From Vulcanimicrobiota bacterium (GTDB lineage: Bacteria > Vulcanimicrobiota > Xenobia > Xenobiales > JADMJV01): a DNA stretch of 63,730 bases. Below are positions 17,666 to 26,545 of the stretch, piece after piece. The notes beneath the pieces are model-generated. The model worked only from the letters and a program-made list of their open reading frames with translations, did no database searches and was not told where the DNA came from. The stretch spans positions 1 to 63,730 of the forward strand of contig JAEXNA010000156.1 in the NCBI GenBank assembly GCA_023447635.1, given 5' to 3'. The stretch's first letter is position 1. Every line of letters starts with the position of its first letter. The position numbers were made by a program, and so were the translations under genes.

Positions 17666-17796
17666 CTCGGGTCTGAGCAGGCTCCTTACCTTCCCTTATC
17701 GGGTCCGACCCCTGAGGGGATTGCCCCCCTTGCCTCCTTCAAAATTATCCCCATGCCGAGCGGGCTGATTGTCTGCCGCATGAGTTAGAGACCGTA

Positions 17797-19377
17797 ATGC
17801 ACATCTCCAGAGCTCTCACAGGCGCCGTCTTACTCTCGCTGCTGACCGCCCATCTAGCCGCCCAGCCTGCTATCGACCCCGCAGCAGGCCCCGGCGTTTC
17901 GCCGACCCCCGCAGCGAAAGAAAAGGCTCCCGAGCCGATCTCGTGGGGGCGAGCGGAGCAAGTTGTCCCCATCGGGGAGAGTCGTGAGATTGTCGTCAAG
18001 CTACCCAAAGACGTCACCCTGACGGTGACCTCGAGCGACCCTAGCGTCCTCGAGGTCACCCCTACGGGGGTCGGCAAATATCGCTTGACGGGCAACAGCC
18101 TGGGTTCGGCGGTATTGAGCGCCACCGCTTCCAACGGCCGCCCGGTCCCCAATCTCCCTGTTCAGGTGCTGCGCTGGGCTGCCAAATGGGACTCTGGTCC
18201 GGGCAAGCTCGAATTTACCGGTCCTGCCGACCCCAAGCGAGTGCAAACCTCTCTGGACCGCTGGCTGGGGGCGCGAGCCTTGCCCGGGGCCCGGATCACG
18301 ACCACTCCAGCGAAGGGGACCCCCACCGGAACGATCTGGGAGTTTCAGGCGGCGGCTCAGGCGCCCGGCACCATAACGCGCGAGCAGACTATCAAGGTCG
18401 ACGTCGCGGCGAGCCCCGCGCGAGCGATGGCTCCGGCGGAAGTGCTGATGCTCTCGAATCATCCAGAGAAGATTTTCGGGGAAGGGGTTCTTTATAAGCG
18501 CAGCGCAACCGCGGCTTCCTATCGCCTGATGTGGCATCATCGGAACGACCCCGAGGGTGTGGAACGCTACGTCGCCGTGACATTGGCGAACCCGAACCCC
18601 ACTCCGCGTAAGATGCGCATCATCTGGTCGGCTTTCGGGCCGTCGCCGGACGAGATCCACGTCGGACATACGGCCGCTCTGAACTACGCTTCGGCTGGCC
18701 TGTACGGCTATAGCGAGTCTATTACGCTGCCCGCCAACGGGACGCGAACCATCGAGGTTCGGCGCTCGAAGGCGGGTCAGACGATGAGTGGGGTCGCCTA
18801 TCTGTGCGACGAGAGCGGGGCCAAGCTACCCCTCGAGATGACGGTCACGGCTTCGCTCCCGCTTGCGGCAGTCCCGAACTCCGAGGTGCAAAGTCGCGAC
18901 CCGGGACGCACCGCCAGCGGGGTGTTCCCGGCCGACATCGAGTACGACGCCACTCATACCCTGGGCGGCCCCTACACTTTCCTGGAGTACGGCAGCGAGC
19001 CGTATGTCGCCGACATCGAAAAGCAGCACCCGTCCTACGGTAACTTCGGTACGATGTACCGAACTCGTCTCATGCTGCATAACCCGGCGGACGGAGTAAG
19101 GCAAGCCTACATCGGCTTCTCCGCCCCGGGCGGAGCCGCGCGTGGTGTGCTTCTGCTGGACGGAACGCTGTACGACCTGCCGATGGGGCGTTCGGGGGAC
19201 GGTGTGCCAGTCGCTACGGTGGCCCTGCAGCCAGGCGAGACCCGGCAACTCGACGTCGAACTGTTCCCTCAGGCGGGTTCGAACTATCCGATTCGCCTGG
19301 TGGTGCGCTCGGATTTCGAGCGTCGGGAGAAGGAAGCGCTTCAGCCTACCGCCCCTCACGGCGAGAAGCTTCCCTGA
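17797..19377 (+). CDS. Large secreted protein of unknown function
   Basis: 526 residues with a signal peptide (ALTGAVLLSLLTAHLAAQP). A first beta domain of about 100 residues resembles a bacterial Ig-like fold (REIVVKLPKDVTLTVTSSDP, then VGKYRLTGNSLGSAVLSATA). The rest is beta-rich and contains repeated phrases for extracellular proteins, such as RYVAVTLANPNPTPRKMRII and TRLMLHNPADGVRQAYIGFS. It lacks membrane helices after the signal. It could be a periplasmic or surface protein. It is convergent with the GspF-like gene at 19401. The family is not recognised. Confidence 0.75.
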   Translation: MHISRALTGAVLLSLLTAHLAAQPAIDPAAGPGVSPTPAAKEKAPEPISWGRAEQVVPIGESREIVVKLPKDVTLTVTSSDPSVLEVTPTGVGKYRLTGNSLGSAVLSATASNGRPVPNLPVQVLRWAAKWDSGPGKLEFTGPADPKRVQTSLDRWLGARALPGARITTTPAKGTPTGTIWEFQAAAQAPGTITREQTIKVDVAASPARAMAPAEVLMLSNHPEKIFGEGVLYKRSATAASYRLMWHHRNDPEGVERYVAVTLANPNPTPRKMRIIWSAFGPSPDEIHVGHTAALNYASAGLYGYSESITLPANGTRTIEVRRSKAGQTMSGVAYLCDESGAKLPLEMTVTASLPLAAVPNSEVQSRDPGRTASGVFPADIEYDATHTLGGPYTFLEYGSEPYVADIEKQHPSYGNFGTMYRTRLMLHNPADGVRQAYIGFSAPGGAARGVLLLDGTLYDLPMGRSGDGVPVATVALQPGETRQLDVELFPQAGSNYPIRLVVRSDFERREKEALQPTAPHGEKLP

Positions 19378-19400
19378 TTTCGCCGCGCTTGGCGCGGGGT

Positions 19401-20414
19401 CTAGATTTCGCCCAGCGGGGCCAGGATGCCCATCATCGATTTCACCGCGATGAAGCCGACGATGCCTCCCACCACAAACAGCAGCAGAACCGGCAGAACG
19501 GTAGCCAGGCGGTGGACCTGCGCCTCGAAGTCGGGGCGTAGCGAGTCGGCCGCCTTTTTCAGGCTCTGAGAGAACCGACCGGCCTCTTCACCGGCGACGA
19601 CCAGTCCGAGTTCTACGGCAGAGAACGCCTTGCTGCGCCGCAGCACTTCCGAGATGGTGTGATCGTGGCCGATCGCTTTCCAGGCTTCGTAAACCTGGTC
19701 CCGTAGCCAGTAGTTGCCACAGGAGTCAGCCGCCAGCGGGATCGCCTGGTCAGGCAAAAAGCCCGCTTCGACCAGGTTGCCCAGAGCTTCGAAGAAGCGG
19801 ATTCGGCCCGCAAATTTCATCGGCGTGCCCACAATCGGCAGCGCCGAAAACAGGTGGTCCAGCAGGCGCCGGGGCCCGCCGTGGGTTCGGAAGACCCGAT
19901 ACCCCAGCGCCAGCATCCCCGTGATCAGGTAGAGGGGGAGGAGCACCATCAAAGTCGTTTTGAGATACGCCTCAGGTCCATCCTTGACCAGCAGAAAGAG
20001 CGGCGGCAGAAGGATGGCGGCGTGCAGCACGATGACGGGATAGACCAGTTTACCGCTGATCTTCTTGCCCAGAGTCCAGGACGCTTCGGCGGATTTCGCC
20101 AGTTCCATCAGTTGGCGGTCAAGTTGTCCCGCAGCCTCACCCGCCTTGGCCATCGCGACTTCGTAGCGATCGAAGTGATACGGGAACTTCGCCAGCGCTT
20201 GGGACAGCGTGGCTCCGTGGTCAATAGCCGAGGCCATCTCCTGGCCTAGCCCGGGTAGCCCTTGCTGGGCCGCCGTATTGACCGCTCGGCTTACCGGTAA
20301 CCCCGAGTTGACCATGGTCGAAAGCTGACGGAAAAAGACCGCTTTCTTCTGGGCCGAGAGTCCAAACAGGACAGCGGAAGGGTTGACGGCTCGGGGTGAC
20401 GGTACGGCGCTCAT
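19401..20414 (-). CDS. Second GspF/PilC-type membrane platform protein
   Basis: 337 residues, shorter than the PilC at 7107. First T2SSF domain: FFRQLSTMVNSGLPVSRAVN and YEVAMAKAGEAAGQLDRQL. Second: RIRFFEALGNLVEAGFLPDQ and LGLVVAGEEAGRFSQSLK. Membrane helices occur at VYPVIVLHAAILLPPLFLLV, LMVLLPLYLITGMLALGY and near the C-terminus. It is a second copy of the platform family, not clustered with an ATPase or pilins, so it may serve a separate pseudopilus, or the genes may be scattered as in several phyla. Confidence 0.88.
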   Translation of the reverse strand: MSAVPSPRAVNPSAVLFGLSAQKKAVFFRQLSTMVNSGLPVSRAVNTAAQQGLPGLGQEMASAIDHGATLSQALAKFPYHFDRYEVAMAKAGEAAGQLDRQLMELAKSAEASWTLGKKISGKLVYPVIVLHAAILLPPLFLLVKDGPEAYLKTTLMVLLPLYLITGMLALGYRVFRTHGGPRRLLDHLFSALPIVGTPMKFAGRIRFFEALGNLVEAGFLPDQAIPLAADSCGNYWLRDQVYEAWKAIGHDHTISEVLRRSKAFSAVELGLVVAGEEAGRFSQSLKKAADSLRPDFEAQVHRLATVLPVLLLFVVGGIVGFIAVKSMMGILAPLGEI

Positions 20415-20511
20415 AAAGACCTAACTTCGCGTCCTGCGGGGAGGCTCCTGGAGCTTGAAATTTATGAGTCTTTGACAAGGGGAAAGGGTGGGGCGCTAGA
20501 AGGGCGGCGCG

Positions 20512-22194
20512 ATGAGCAGTACAGCGACTTCACGCCCCTCCAACACTCTGGAAGCCCCCTTTCCGCAATGGGGAAGGAGGGGGATGGCTGTCAGCGATCA
20601 CATCGACGCCTCCGAGGCAGCGGCTCAGGTGCTTCGCGAAGGCGGTAACGCCGTCGACGCGATGGTCACACTGTCACTGACCCTGGGCGTGGTAGCCCCC
20701 CATTACACCGGCATCGGTGGTGGAGGGTTCGCGATGTTCTGGCTACCCGGAATGGACGCTCCCCGAGTCTTCGACTATCGAGAGGTAGCGCCGGCGGGGG
20801 CCCATCCCGACATGTTCCGGCACGACGAGATGGCTTCGATTCGCGGAGGTCTGGCGGTGGGTGTTCCCGGCACGGTTGCGGGCCTTTCGCATCTGCTGGC
20901 CGAGTTCGGCACCATCTCCTGGGAACGCGCCCTGGCGCCCGGTATCGAACACGCCCGTCGCGGAGTCCTGGCTTATCCGAATCTGCGTCGCGTCGTGCTT
21001 GGTCGCAAGGAACAGCTGTCCAACTTTGCCGAGATCTCCAAGCTGTTTTTAGGTGAGGGGGGAGAAGCCCCCGTGCCCGGTCAGCGCATCGTGATGAACG
21101 ACCTGGCGGACACCTATGAGCTTCTGGCTCGCAACGGACCGCGAGAGTTCTATGAGGGCGAGACGGCCCGCCGGATCGCTGCAGGCATTGCCGACGCGGG
21201 CGGTATTCTGAGCGAGCGGGACCTGGCCGCCTACAGTCCTGTCGAGCGCCCTTACCTGAAAGGCAGCTATCGCGGACGCGACTTCTACACGGTGGGGCCG
21301 CCTTCGGCGGGCGGTATCCAGCTTTTGCAGATGCTGCACGTGATGGAGAAGTTCAATCTCGGCCCTGAGGATCTGGGCTCGAGTCTATCTTACCATCTGC
21401 AGGCCGAGGCGATGCGCATGTCGTTCGCCGACCGCTCGGTCTGGGTGGCGGACCCCGCCTTCTTTAAAGTGCCGGTCGACCAGCTTTTGGATCGGGAGCG
21501 ACTCGATGAGCTAGCCGCCATGGTGGACAAGGAGCGCGCTCAGGAGCTGTTCGCTCCGCCCGCTCTGCGGATTCCGACCGCCTCGCCGGAAGGCGTCAGC
21601 TTGCCGGGAGTTGGAGGGACCGCAGCGTTTCTGACAGCGGACGAGTCGGGCGGCTTCGTGGCCGCGACCGAATCGGTCAACCTCTGGTTCGGCTCCATGG
21701 TCATTCCGTCGGGCACGGGGGTTGTCCTCAACGACGTGATGGACGACTTCAGCCGCAATCCCGGCACCCCGGACGCCTTCGGTCTGGTCTCGTCTCGTAT
21801 CAATCAGGTCGAGCCCGGAAAGCGCCCTTGCTCATCGTCCTGTCCCACGTTGGTGTTCAAGAACGGTAAGCCCGTCGCCGCCATCGCTTCGGCCGGTGGT
21901 CCGCGTATCGCTACCACGGTGTTCCAGTTGGCTCTCAACCTCTACGATCACGGACTCAATATTCGTCAGGCGATGGACAGCCCGCGTATTCACCATCAGT
22001 GGCTACCCAACGAGGTCGCCGTCGAGTGGAATATTCCGCAGGACGTCCGTGACGGGCTGATCGGCATGGGTCATAAGATTGTCGAGGGTCCCAGCCGCAG
22101 CCACGCGGTGGGCCTGGTTCGCGATGAAGAGGACGGAACGTTCTACGGCGCGGGCGACATCCGCGCCGGAGGCGACGCCGCCGGTTGGTCCTAA
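20512..22194 (+). CDS. Gamma-glutamyltranspeptidase family protein, cytoplasmic
   Basis: 560 residues, the usual length. Large-subunit motifs are clear (ASEAAAQVLREGGNAVDAMV, HYTGIGGGGFAMFW, SIRGGLAVGVPGTVAG). The nucleophile region reads GGTAAFLTADESGG where typical enzymes have TTHxSVxD, so the nucleophile threonine is kept but the following Thr and His are both Ala. The rest of the small subunit is normal (SGTGVVLNDVMDDFS, PGKRPCSSSCPTLV). No signal peptide is present, which is unusual for a glutathione-degrading GGT. It may act on another gamma-glutamyl or acyl substrate. A ribosome binding site (AAGG) precedes the ATG. Confidence 0.88.
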   Translation: MSSTATSRPSNTLEAPFPQWGRRGMAVSDHIDASEAAAQVLREGGNAVDAMVTLSLTLGVVAPHYTGIGGGGFAMFWLPGMDAPRVFDYREVAPAGAHPDMFRHDEMASIRGGLAVGVPGTVAGLSHLLAEFGTISWERALAPGIEHARRGVLAYPNLRRVVLGRKEQLSNFAEISKLFLGEGGEAPVPGQRIVMNDLADTYELLARNGPREFYEGETARRIAAGIADAGGILSERDLAAYSPVERPYLKGSYRGRDFYTVGPPSAGGIQLLQMLHVMEKFNLGPEDLGSSLSYHLQAEAMRMSFADRSVWVADPAFFKVPVDQLLDRERLDELAAMVDKERAQELFAPPALRIPTASPEGVSLPGVGGTAAFLTADESGGFVAATESVNLWFGSMVIPSGTGVVLNDVMDDFSRNPGTPDAFGLVSSRINQVEPGKRPCSSSCPTLVFKNGKPVAAIASAGGPRIATTVFQLALNLYDHGLNIRQAMDSPRIHHQWLPNEVAVEWNIPQDVRDGLIGMGHKIVEGPSRSHAVGLVRDEEDGTFYGAGDIRAGGDAAGWS

Positions 22195-22304
22195 CCAGCA
22201 CCGTCCCTACACGTCGGTAGAAATTGACCGATTTGCCTATTATTCCATGATCCTGGAAGGGTAGGCTTTGGTCGTCACAGAAATCTCATTCCAAGCCATC
22301 CACG

Positions 22305-22405
22305 ACCGAGTAGCTTAGTGGAAAAGCAGCCTGGCGCCGTGACCCACCCGACACCCGGAGGGCCACATCAGCGCAGGTGACGCGAGTTCGATTCTCGCTT
22401 CGGTA
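22305..22405 (+). tRNA. tRNA-like gene with enlarged anticodon loop (or tRNA pseudogene)
   Basis: Most of a cloverleaf can be drawn: acceptor ACCGAG with CTTCGGT (one wobble), D arm GCTT-AGTGGAA-AAGC, T arm GCGAG-TTCGATT-CTCGC. The anticodon stem would be GCCTG with CAGGT, but the loop between is 40 bases, not 7. An inner hairpin (GTGACCC with GGGCCAC, one mismatch) could fill the extra 33 bases. No CCA is encoded, whereas the neighbouring tRNA-Gln has one. A 12-base piece of the insert (CCCGACACCCGG) is exactly complementary to bases just downstream. It may be a pseudogene, an intron-bearing tRNA or a tRNA-like RNA; the anticodon cannot be assigned. Confidence 0.45.
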
Positions 22406-22569
22406 AGAGAGAGGTCCGCCCGGGTGTCGGGAGGCCTCAGGCCGACCGCCCCACGCGGAGGCGGGTCAGGAAGTTTCCGCGCCCCTTTTCTCTTCCCTAA
22501 ATGATGAGAAAATAGCCCTCCTCAACGGTTGACTCGAAAGAGTCAGACGGCTAACATAAGGGCCGCTGT

Positions 22570-22643
22570 TGGGGCATAGCCAAGTGGTAAGGCACCGGTT
22601 TTTGGCACCGGCACCCCTGGTTCGAGTCCAGGTGCCCCAGCCA
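22570..22643 (+). tRNA. tRNA-Gln (anticodon TTG)
   Basis: A canonical cloverleaf: acceptor TGGGGCA with TGCCCCA, D arm, anticodon stem CCGGT with ACCGG around the loop TTTTGGC (anticodon TTG), and T arm CCTGG-TTCGAGT-CCAGG. The discriminator base G is followed by an encoded CCA. Confidence 0.96.
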
Positions 22644-22676
22644 AAAGGGACGTCTCTTTGTAGAGACGTCCCTTTT
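22644..22676 (+). terminator. Intrinsic terminator after tRNA-Gln
   Basis: The perfect inverted repeat AAAGGGACGTCTC with its complement, loop TTTGTA, ends in a T run. It begins right after the tRNA and is symmetric, so it can also serve the minus-strand gene at 22704. Confidence 0.88.
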
Positions 22677-22703
22677 ACTATGAGGCGGAATATGTCGGCG
22701 GTT

Positions 22704-23108
22704 TTAGCGCGGCAGGTAGAACTGAATCTCCTCGCCGCCGTTAGCGAGAAGCCCCTGGGCCGTCTTTCCGACCGTAGTGTCGTTCATCAAGCAGCCGTTC
22801 ATGGTCTTGAGCGGCGAACTGTCCGCCTTCAACCCCTCCAGCGCTTTGGTGCCCGCTGCCTTGTCCAGGGAGTAGAGGCCGATAGCCGAGTAGATTCGGG
22901 CGGCCGGGCTGCCCTCCTTGACCAGACGTTCGAACTCGGGGCGGGCCGAGGCGCCTTTGGCCAGTTCCGTTCGGAACGCCTCGTAGTTCGGGCTCTCCCC
23001 ACCAGCATAACCGATGGCGCGGTTGTCGAAGCGCCCGACCTGTCCCAGCGAGGGCGCGGCCCAGGCCATCGTTACCAGCATCAATACCATCACAAAACTC
23101 TTCTTCAT
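22704..23108 (-). CDS. Small secreted protein of unknown function
   Basis: 134 residues from the ATG at 23108, with AGGA upstream. A signal peptide is clear (MKKSFVMVLMLVTMAWAAPS). The mature part is helical (YEAFRTELAKGASARPEFER, then ARIYSAIGLYSLDKAAGTKA), like one or two TPR/HEAT-type helix pairs, and has a single pair of cysteine-bearing bases near NGCLMNDTTVG. It may monitor or scaffold in the periplasm. The family is not recognised. Confidence 0.7.
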   Translation of the reverse strand: MKKSFVMVLMLVTMAWAAPSLGQVGRFDNRAIGYAGGESPNYEAFRTELAKGASARPEFERLVKEGSPAARIYSAIGLYSLDKAAGTKALEGLKADSSPLKTMNGCLMNDTTVGKTAQGLLANGGEEIQFYLPR

Positions 23109-23185
23109 ATCGTTCACGTCCTTTACAGCAAAATGCTTTCTTACTGGGAACGGTCGGAGGGCCCTCGGGGTTATTCCCAAACGGC

Positions 23186-23223
23186 AAAAAAAAGTCCGAC
23201 CTCTCCTCTTCGAGAGGCCGGAC
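23186..23223 (-). terminator. Intrinsic terminator of the beta-helix/ATPase operon
   Basis: On the minus strand GTCCGGCCTCT pairs with AGAGGTCGGAC (one mismatch) and is followed by eight T. It lies about 40 bases after the stop of the BrxD-like gene. Confidence 0.88.
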
Positions 23224-23265
23224 ACGAGCCGCCAGGCGGCCCTTATCGCCATGAAGTTGTGATGA

Positions 23266-24576
23266 CTAGAGAAGAACGGGGACAGCCTCGGCAACCAGCG
23301 CTTCGCGCTCCATCGAGTTCATGAACTCGCTCTCCAGACGCTCGCGCTCGAACACGTAGCTGCGCAGCGGGTCGTAGTCGGGGTGCTGGTCGACCAGGTC
23401 CAGGATGTGCACGAACTCGCGCAAGAACAGGCGCGGCACGACCTCGACGCGGCCTCCAAATCCCTCGGTCATGTTGTCGACCAGCGCCGAGATGAAGGCG
23501 TCCGGGACCTTGGTCTCCAGAATCTCGGGATGAGCCGAAGGGTACAGCGCGCGGATTTTCTGAGCCACCAGGCGCAGGCGGTCGCGGTCCAGGACGGGCA
23601 GGCTGATTTGCGGCTGACGCAGGTTGGTCGGCTCGTTCTCGTGGCCGGTGACGCGGATGCGCTCGTGGAGCGGTTGCAGCGACGGCACGCCCTGGGGCCC
23701 TTCGAAGAAGTCCGGCGTTCCCGTCAGCACCAGGTGCAGACCGGGAAGTTCGTTGTTTTCGATGGCGTCGATCAACTGGCGCAGAACTTCCAGCGACTTC
23801 ATCCGCTCGGGGCGGCGCAGGCGCAGAATCGTCTCGACTTCATCGAGCACCACCAGCAGACCGGAATAGCCCGAGCCGTCCATCAACTCTAGCCAGCCGC
23901 GCAGGAACGGGACCACGTCCCAGCTTTCGACCCGACCGGTGACGTCGGCCAACTTTTTGACGTCGAAGCCGACCTTGTTGTCGCCGCCCATCCAGTCCAG
24001 CAGGCCGCGAGCGTCCGAGAAGCGGTTCTCGAACTTGGCTTTGTGATAGGCCTTCAAGCAGACCGACAGGCGGCCCGCTTTCTCTCCCACCTTGACCAGG
24101 TTGGTCTCGACCTTCTTGGCCACCGCTTCGGCGAAGGCGGGGTCTTCTTCGTCCATGCCGTCGATCTCGATCACCTGGTCTTCCAGGCGATAGAGCCAGC
24201 GGTCGACCAGGGTCTGTAGCGAGCCGCCCTTGCGGTCGGTCAGCGAAAGGTTCTGACAAAGGCTACGATAGACCGAGGAGAGTCGGTAAAGCGGGGTGTC
24301 CGCCCCCGAGATGACCACTTTGCTGACCAGGAAGTTCGACTCTAGCGCTTCGGCCGCGGCAAGCGACGTCAGGAACGTCTTACCCGACCCGTATCCGCCG
24401 CGCACGAACTTGAACGCCGAGCGGCCCGAAGCCACCCACTCCCGCTGCTCGCGCATCACGCTCATCTGGGAATCGAGCCCCACCGCGAAATGCTCCAACC
24501 CCTCCGAGGGTACGGTGCCCGCCCGTAGGGCGTTGATGATGCCGGTAGCGGTGCTCCGATCAATGGGTTTTTGCAT
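23266..24576 (-). CDS. BrxD-like P-loop ATPase (DUF2791)
   Basis: 436 residues. The N-terminal helix TATGIINALRAGTVPSEGLE and the Walker A RGGYGSGKT (residues 59-67) are typical of the DUF2791/BrxD ATPases found in BREX-type phage-defence loci. Walker B is LLVVLDEVETI (240-250), followed by a sensor-like HLVLTGTPDFFEG and an arginine-rich helix (LQPLHERIRVT). The C-terminal third is helical. It is the second gene of an operon with a beta-helix protein. None of the usual partners (BrxC, PglX, PglZ, BrxL, TerB-type or helicase genes) is nearby, so the role is open. Confidence 0.82.
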   Translation of the reverse strand: MQKPIDRSTATGIINALRAGTVPSEGLEHFAVGLDSQMSVMREQREWVASGRSAFKFVRGGYGSGKTFLTSLAAAEALESNFLVSKVVISGADTPLYRLSSVYRSLCQNLSLTDRKGGSLQTLVDRWLYRLEDQVIEIDGMDEEDPAFAEAVAKKVETNLVKVGEKAGRLSVCLKAYHKAKFENRFSDARGLLDWMGGDNKVGFDVKKLADVTGRVESWDVVPFLRGWLELMDGSGYSGLLVVLDEVETILRLRRPERMKSLEVLRQLIDAIENNELPGLHLVLTGTPDFFEGPQGVPSLQPLHERIRVTGHENEPTNLRQPQISLPVLDRDRLRLVAQKIRALYPSAHPEILETKVPDAFISALVDNMTEGFGGRVEVVPRLFLREFVHILDLVDQHPDYDPLRSYVFERERLESEFMNSMEREALVAEAVPVLL

Positions 24577-24635
24577 AGTCTCTCTCCTGTGTCCGGACTC
24601 GACTCGGGTCGGGCCCTACCTCGTCTCTCTAACTT

Positions 24636-26453
24636 TTATACGGCCTCGGCAGCGTTCATCACGACCGCATCGGTGGCCCGGCTTCCCGGCACCTGGCGCA
24701 CTCGCGAAGTGTCTAGCTTCAGGGCGTAGACGTTGCCCTCGGGGCCGTCGCCCTCGTGGCGCAGCACCGGCATCCCCGCCTTGTTCAGACGGTCGATAAG
24801 GTTCTCCATCGCTCCGCCCACCCGTCGGCTTTTGGCAGCACGGCCCAGGGCGGCTTCGGTCAGGCGACCGTGGCGCAAGAGGGCCATCAGCATGCTCTCT
24901 TCGATCGGCTTGGGCTGGAACGGCAGATGCATGGTCTGTCCCGTCTCGGTGGTCAGGGTCACTCCGGCCGGCTCTTCCAGGGAAGGAGCGCGCTCCATGG
25001 ACATGGCGCGCGCGTTTTCGACCAGCACCTGCTCGATGACGTTCTCGCGAGCCACGTTGTCGCTGAGCACCGGTCGCGCGGAAACCGCGAACAGGCCGTG
25101 TCGACCGTTGGACAAGAGTTGGCAACGCGTCACCTGATAAGGGCCTTCGCCCAAAAGCAGAACTCCGTCGCGAGCGTTCGAGCGAACTTCGCAGCTCTGC
25201 AGGGTCAACTGGGCGTTATCGCTGACTGCCACGCCGTGAAGGCCGTTGTCGTTGACGGTCGTGCCGTCGACCATGGCGAGCGCCTCATTAGCCAGGAGCA
25301 GGCCGCCCTTGCGATTGTCGCTGAGCTGACAGGCCGACATCATCAGGCGGCACTCCTCGCTCATCTGGACCGCGTAGCCCTGGCTGCCTCCCAGAGTGCA
25401 GCCTTCGACGGTAGAGCGCGAGGTGCCGAAACAGGCCAGCCCAGAGCTGTAGTTGCCCAGGACTTCCGAAGAATCCAGGTTCAACCGACTGGCTCCGGCC
25501 GACTGCACCCCGTTGAGTGAGTTGGCCTCGGCTACCAGGCGGAACGCCGAGGCCTGGGTCTCGTCAAAAAGAGCCAGGCCCGACCCCTCGTTGTCGCCCA
25601 GACGGCAACCGCGCAGCACCGCGCCGGCCTGTCCGCGTAGCTGCAGGCCGTGCGACTCGTTGCCGTACGATTCGGTTTCGACCAGTAAGCACTGGCTGCT
25701 CTCCGAGCCGTCCAATCCACAGAGGTCATTGGCCGCCAGGTGATCCTCGCGCGACGCGAAAACCGCCTTGCCGGTGAGCAACACGCCGTGCTGTCGGTTC
25801 CCGGTGAAAGAGTTCCCCGAACACTGCAGGCGGGCCGAGTCGCCAGCGGCCACTCCGTGACAGCCGTTGCCCGACAGGCGGGATCCGCCGACGTCGGCCA
25901 CCGCCGAGCCGCTCAGCACCAGGCCGCTCCAGCCAGACTCGACCAGCTCGCACGAAGAAAAGGTTGCCCGCACGGTATCGCCCAGTCGGACGGCGTCGGC
26001 CCGCGCGGCGGCCATCTGGGTTCCCAGCACTCGTAGCGAACTCTCTCCGCTCGCTTCCAGGTGAAGATCGTTGTCCTCGAAGGCGCAGTCGCGCAGCACG
26101 GCGTCGCTGGCGCCCTGCAGCGCCACCGCGCAGGCCAGCGCCTCTTCCGTGCCGCCGTTGGCTCCAACAAAACGGCAGCCCACGAATTCCGCCCGGGCTC
26201 CGTCCAAAACCACCAGGGTTGGGGCCTCGCTGCCTTCATGGGTAAATCGGCAGTCGACGAAGCGAAACGGACCGGCCCCTCGCAGGGTTAAGCAGGCCTC
26301 GGGAGACGAATAGCGCAGCTCGACTCCCTCCAGGGCAAAGCCCTCATCAGCGATGACGGGAAGGGTGACATCCAGCACCTGACCCGTCGCCGCGGTGGCT
26401 CCCCGCAACGCATCCTGCAAATCCATAGGGTGAATATTTTGAAAGGAATTCAA
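24636..26453 (-). CDS. Right-handed beta-helix protein with C-terminal winged-helix-like domain
   Basis: 605 residues from a TTG at 26453 (an ATG at 26426 is an alternative). Residues about 80-480 are repeats of roughly 22-24 residues with the pattern N..(H/S)G(V/L).L, e.g. SGNGCHGVAAGDSARLQCSG and NDNGLHGVAVSDNAQLTL, the mark of a pectate-lyase-like solenoid. There is no signal peptide, so it is likely cytoplasmic. After about residue 515 a small domain follows (SMLMALLRHGRLTEAALGRA, then GGAMENLIDRLNKAGMPV), which looks like a winged helix. Pairing with the BrxD-like ATPase suggests a joint complex that senses or binds nucleic acid; this is inference. Confidence 0.82.
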   Translation of the reverse strand: MNSFQNIHPMDLQDALRGATAATGQVLDVTLPVIADEGFALEGVELRYSSPEACLTLRGAGPFRFVDCRFTHEGSEAPTLVVLDGARAEFVGCRFVGANGGTEEALACAVALQGASDAVLRDCAFEDNDLHLEASGESSLRVLGTQMAAARADAVRLGDTVRATFSSCELVESGWSGLVLSGSAVADVGGSRLSGNGCHGVAAGDSARLQCSGNSFTGNRQHGVLLTGKAVFASREDHLAANDLCGLDGSESSQCLLVETESYGNESHGLQLRGQAGAVLRGCRLGDNEGSGLALFDETQASAFRLVAEANSLNGVQSAGASRLNLDSSEVLGNYSSGLACFGTSRSTVEGCTLGGSQGYAVQMSEECRLMMSACQLSDNRKGGLLLANEALAMVDGTTVNDNGLHGVAVSDNAQLTLQSCEVRSNARDGVLLLGEGPYQVTRCQLLSNGRHGLFAVSARPVLSDNVARENVIEQVLVENARAMSMERAPSLEEPAGVTLTTETGQTMHLPFQPKPIEESMLMALLRHGRLTEAALGRAAKSRRVGGAMENLIDRLNKAGMPVLRHEGDGPEGNVYALKLDTSRVRQVPGSRATDAVVMNAAEAV

Positions 26454-26545
26454 AACTCCTTCGCCATCTCTCGAATCTACGCAGTTTCTCGAAGCTGCTA
26501 AGGTAGGGAAGGTGCAAGCGATGTCGGAAACCCCAGCCTCAAGTC

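Noticed and set aside
22305..22405. Selenocysteine tRNA or tmRNA
   Set aside because: No UCA anticodon in a fitting stem, no 8-bp acceptor and no tag-coding region were found.
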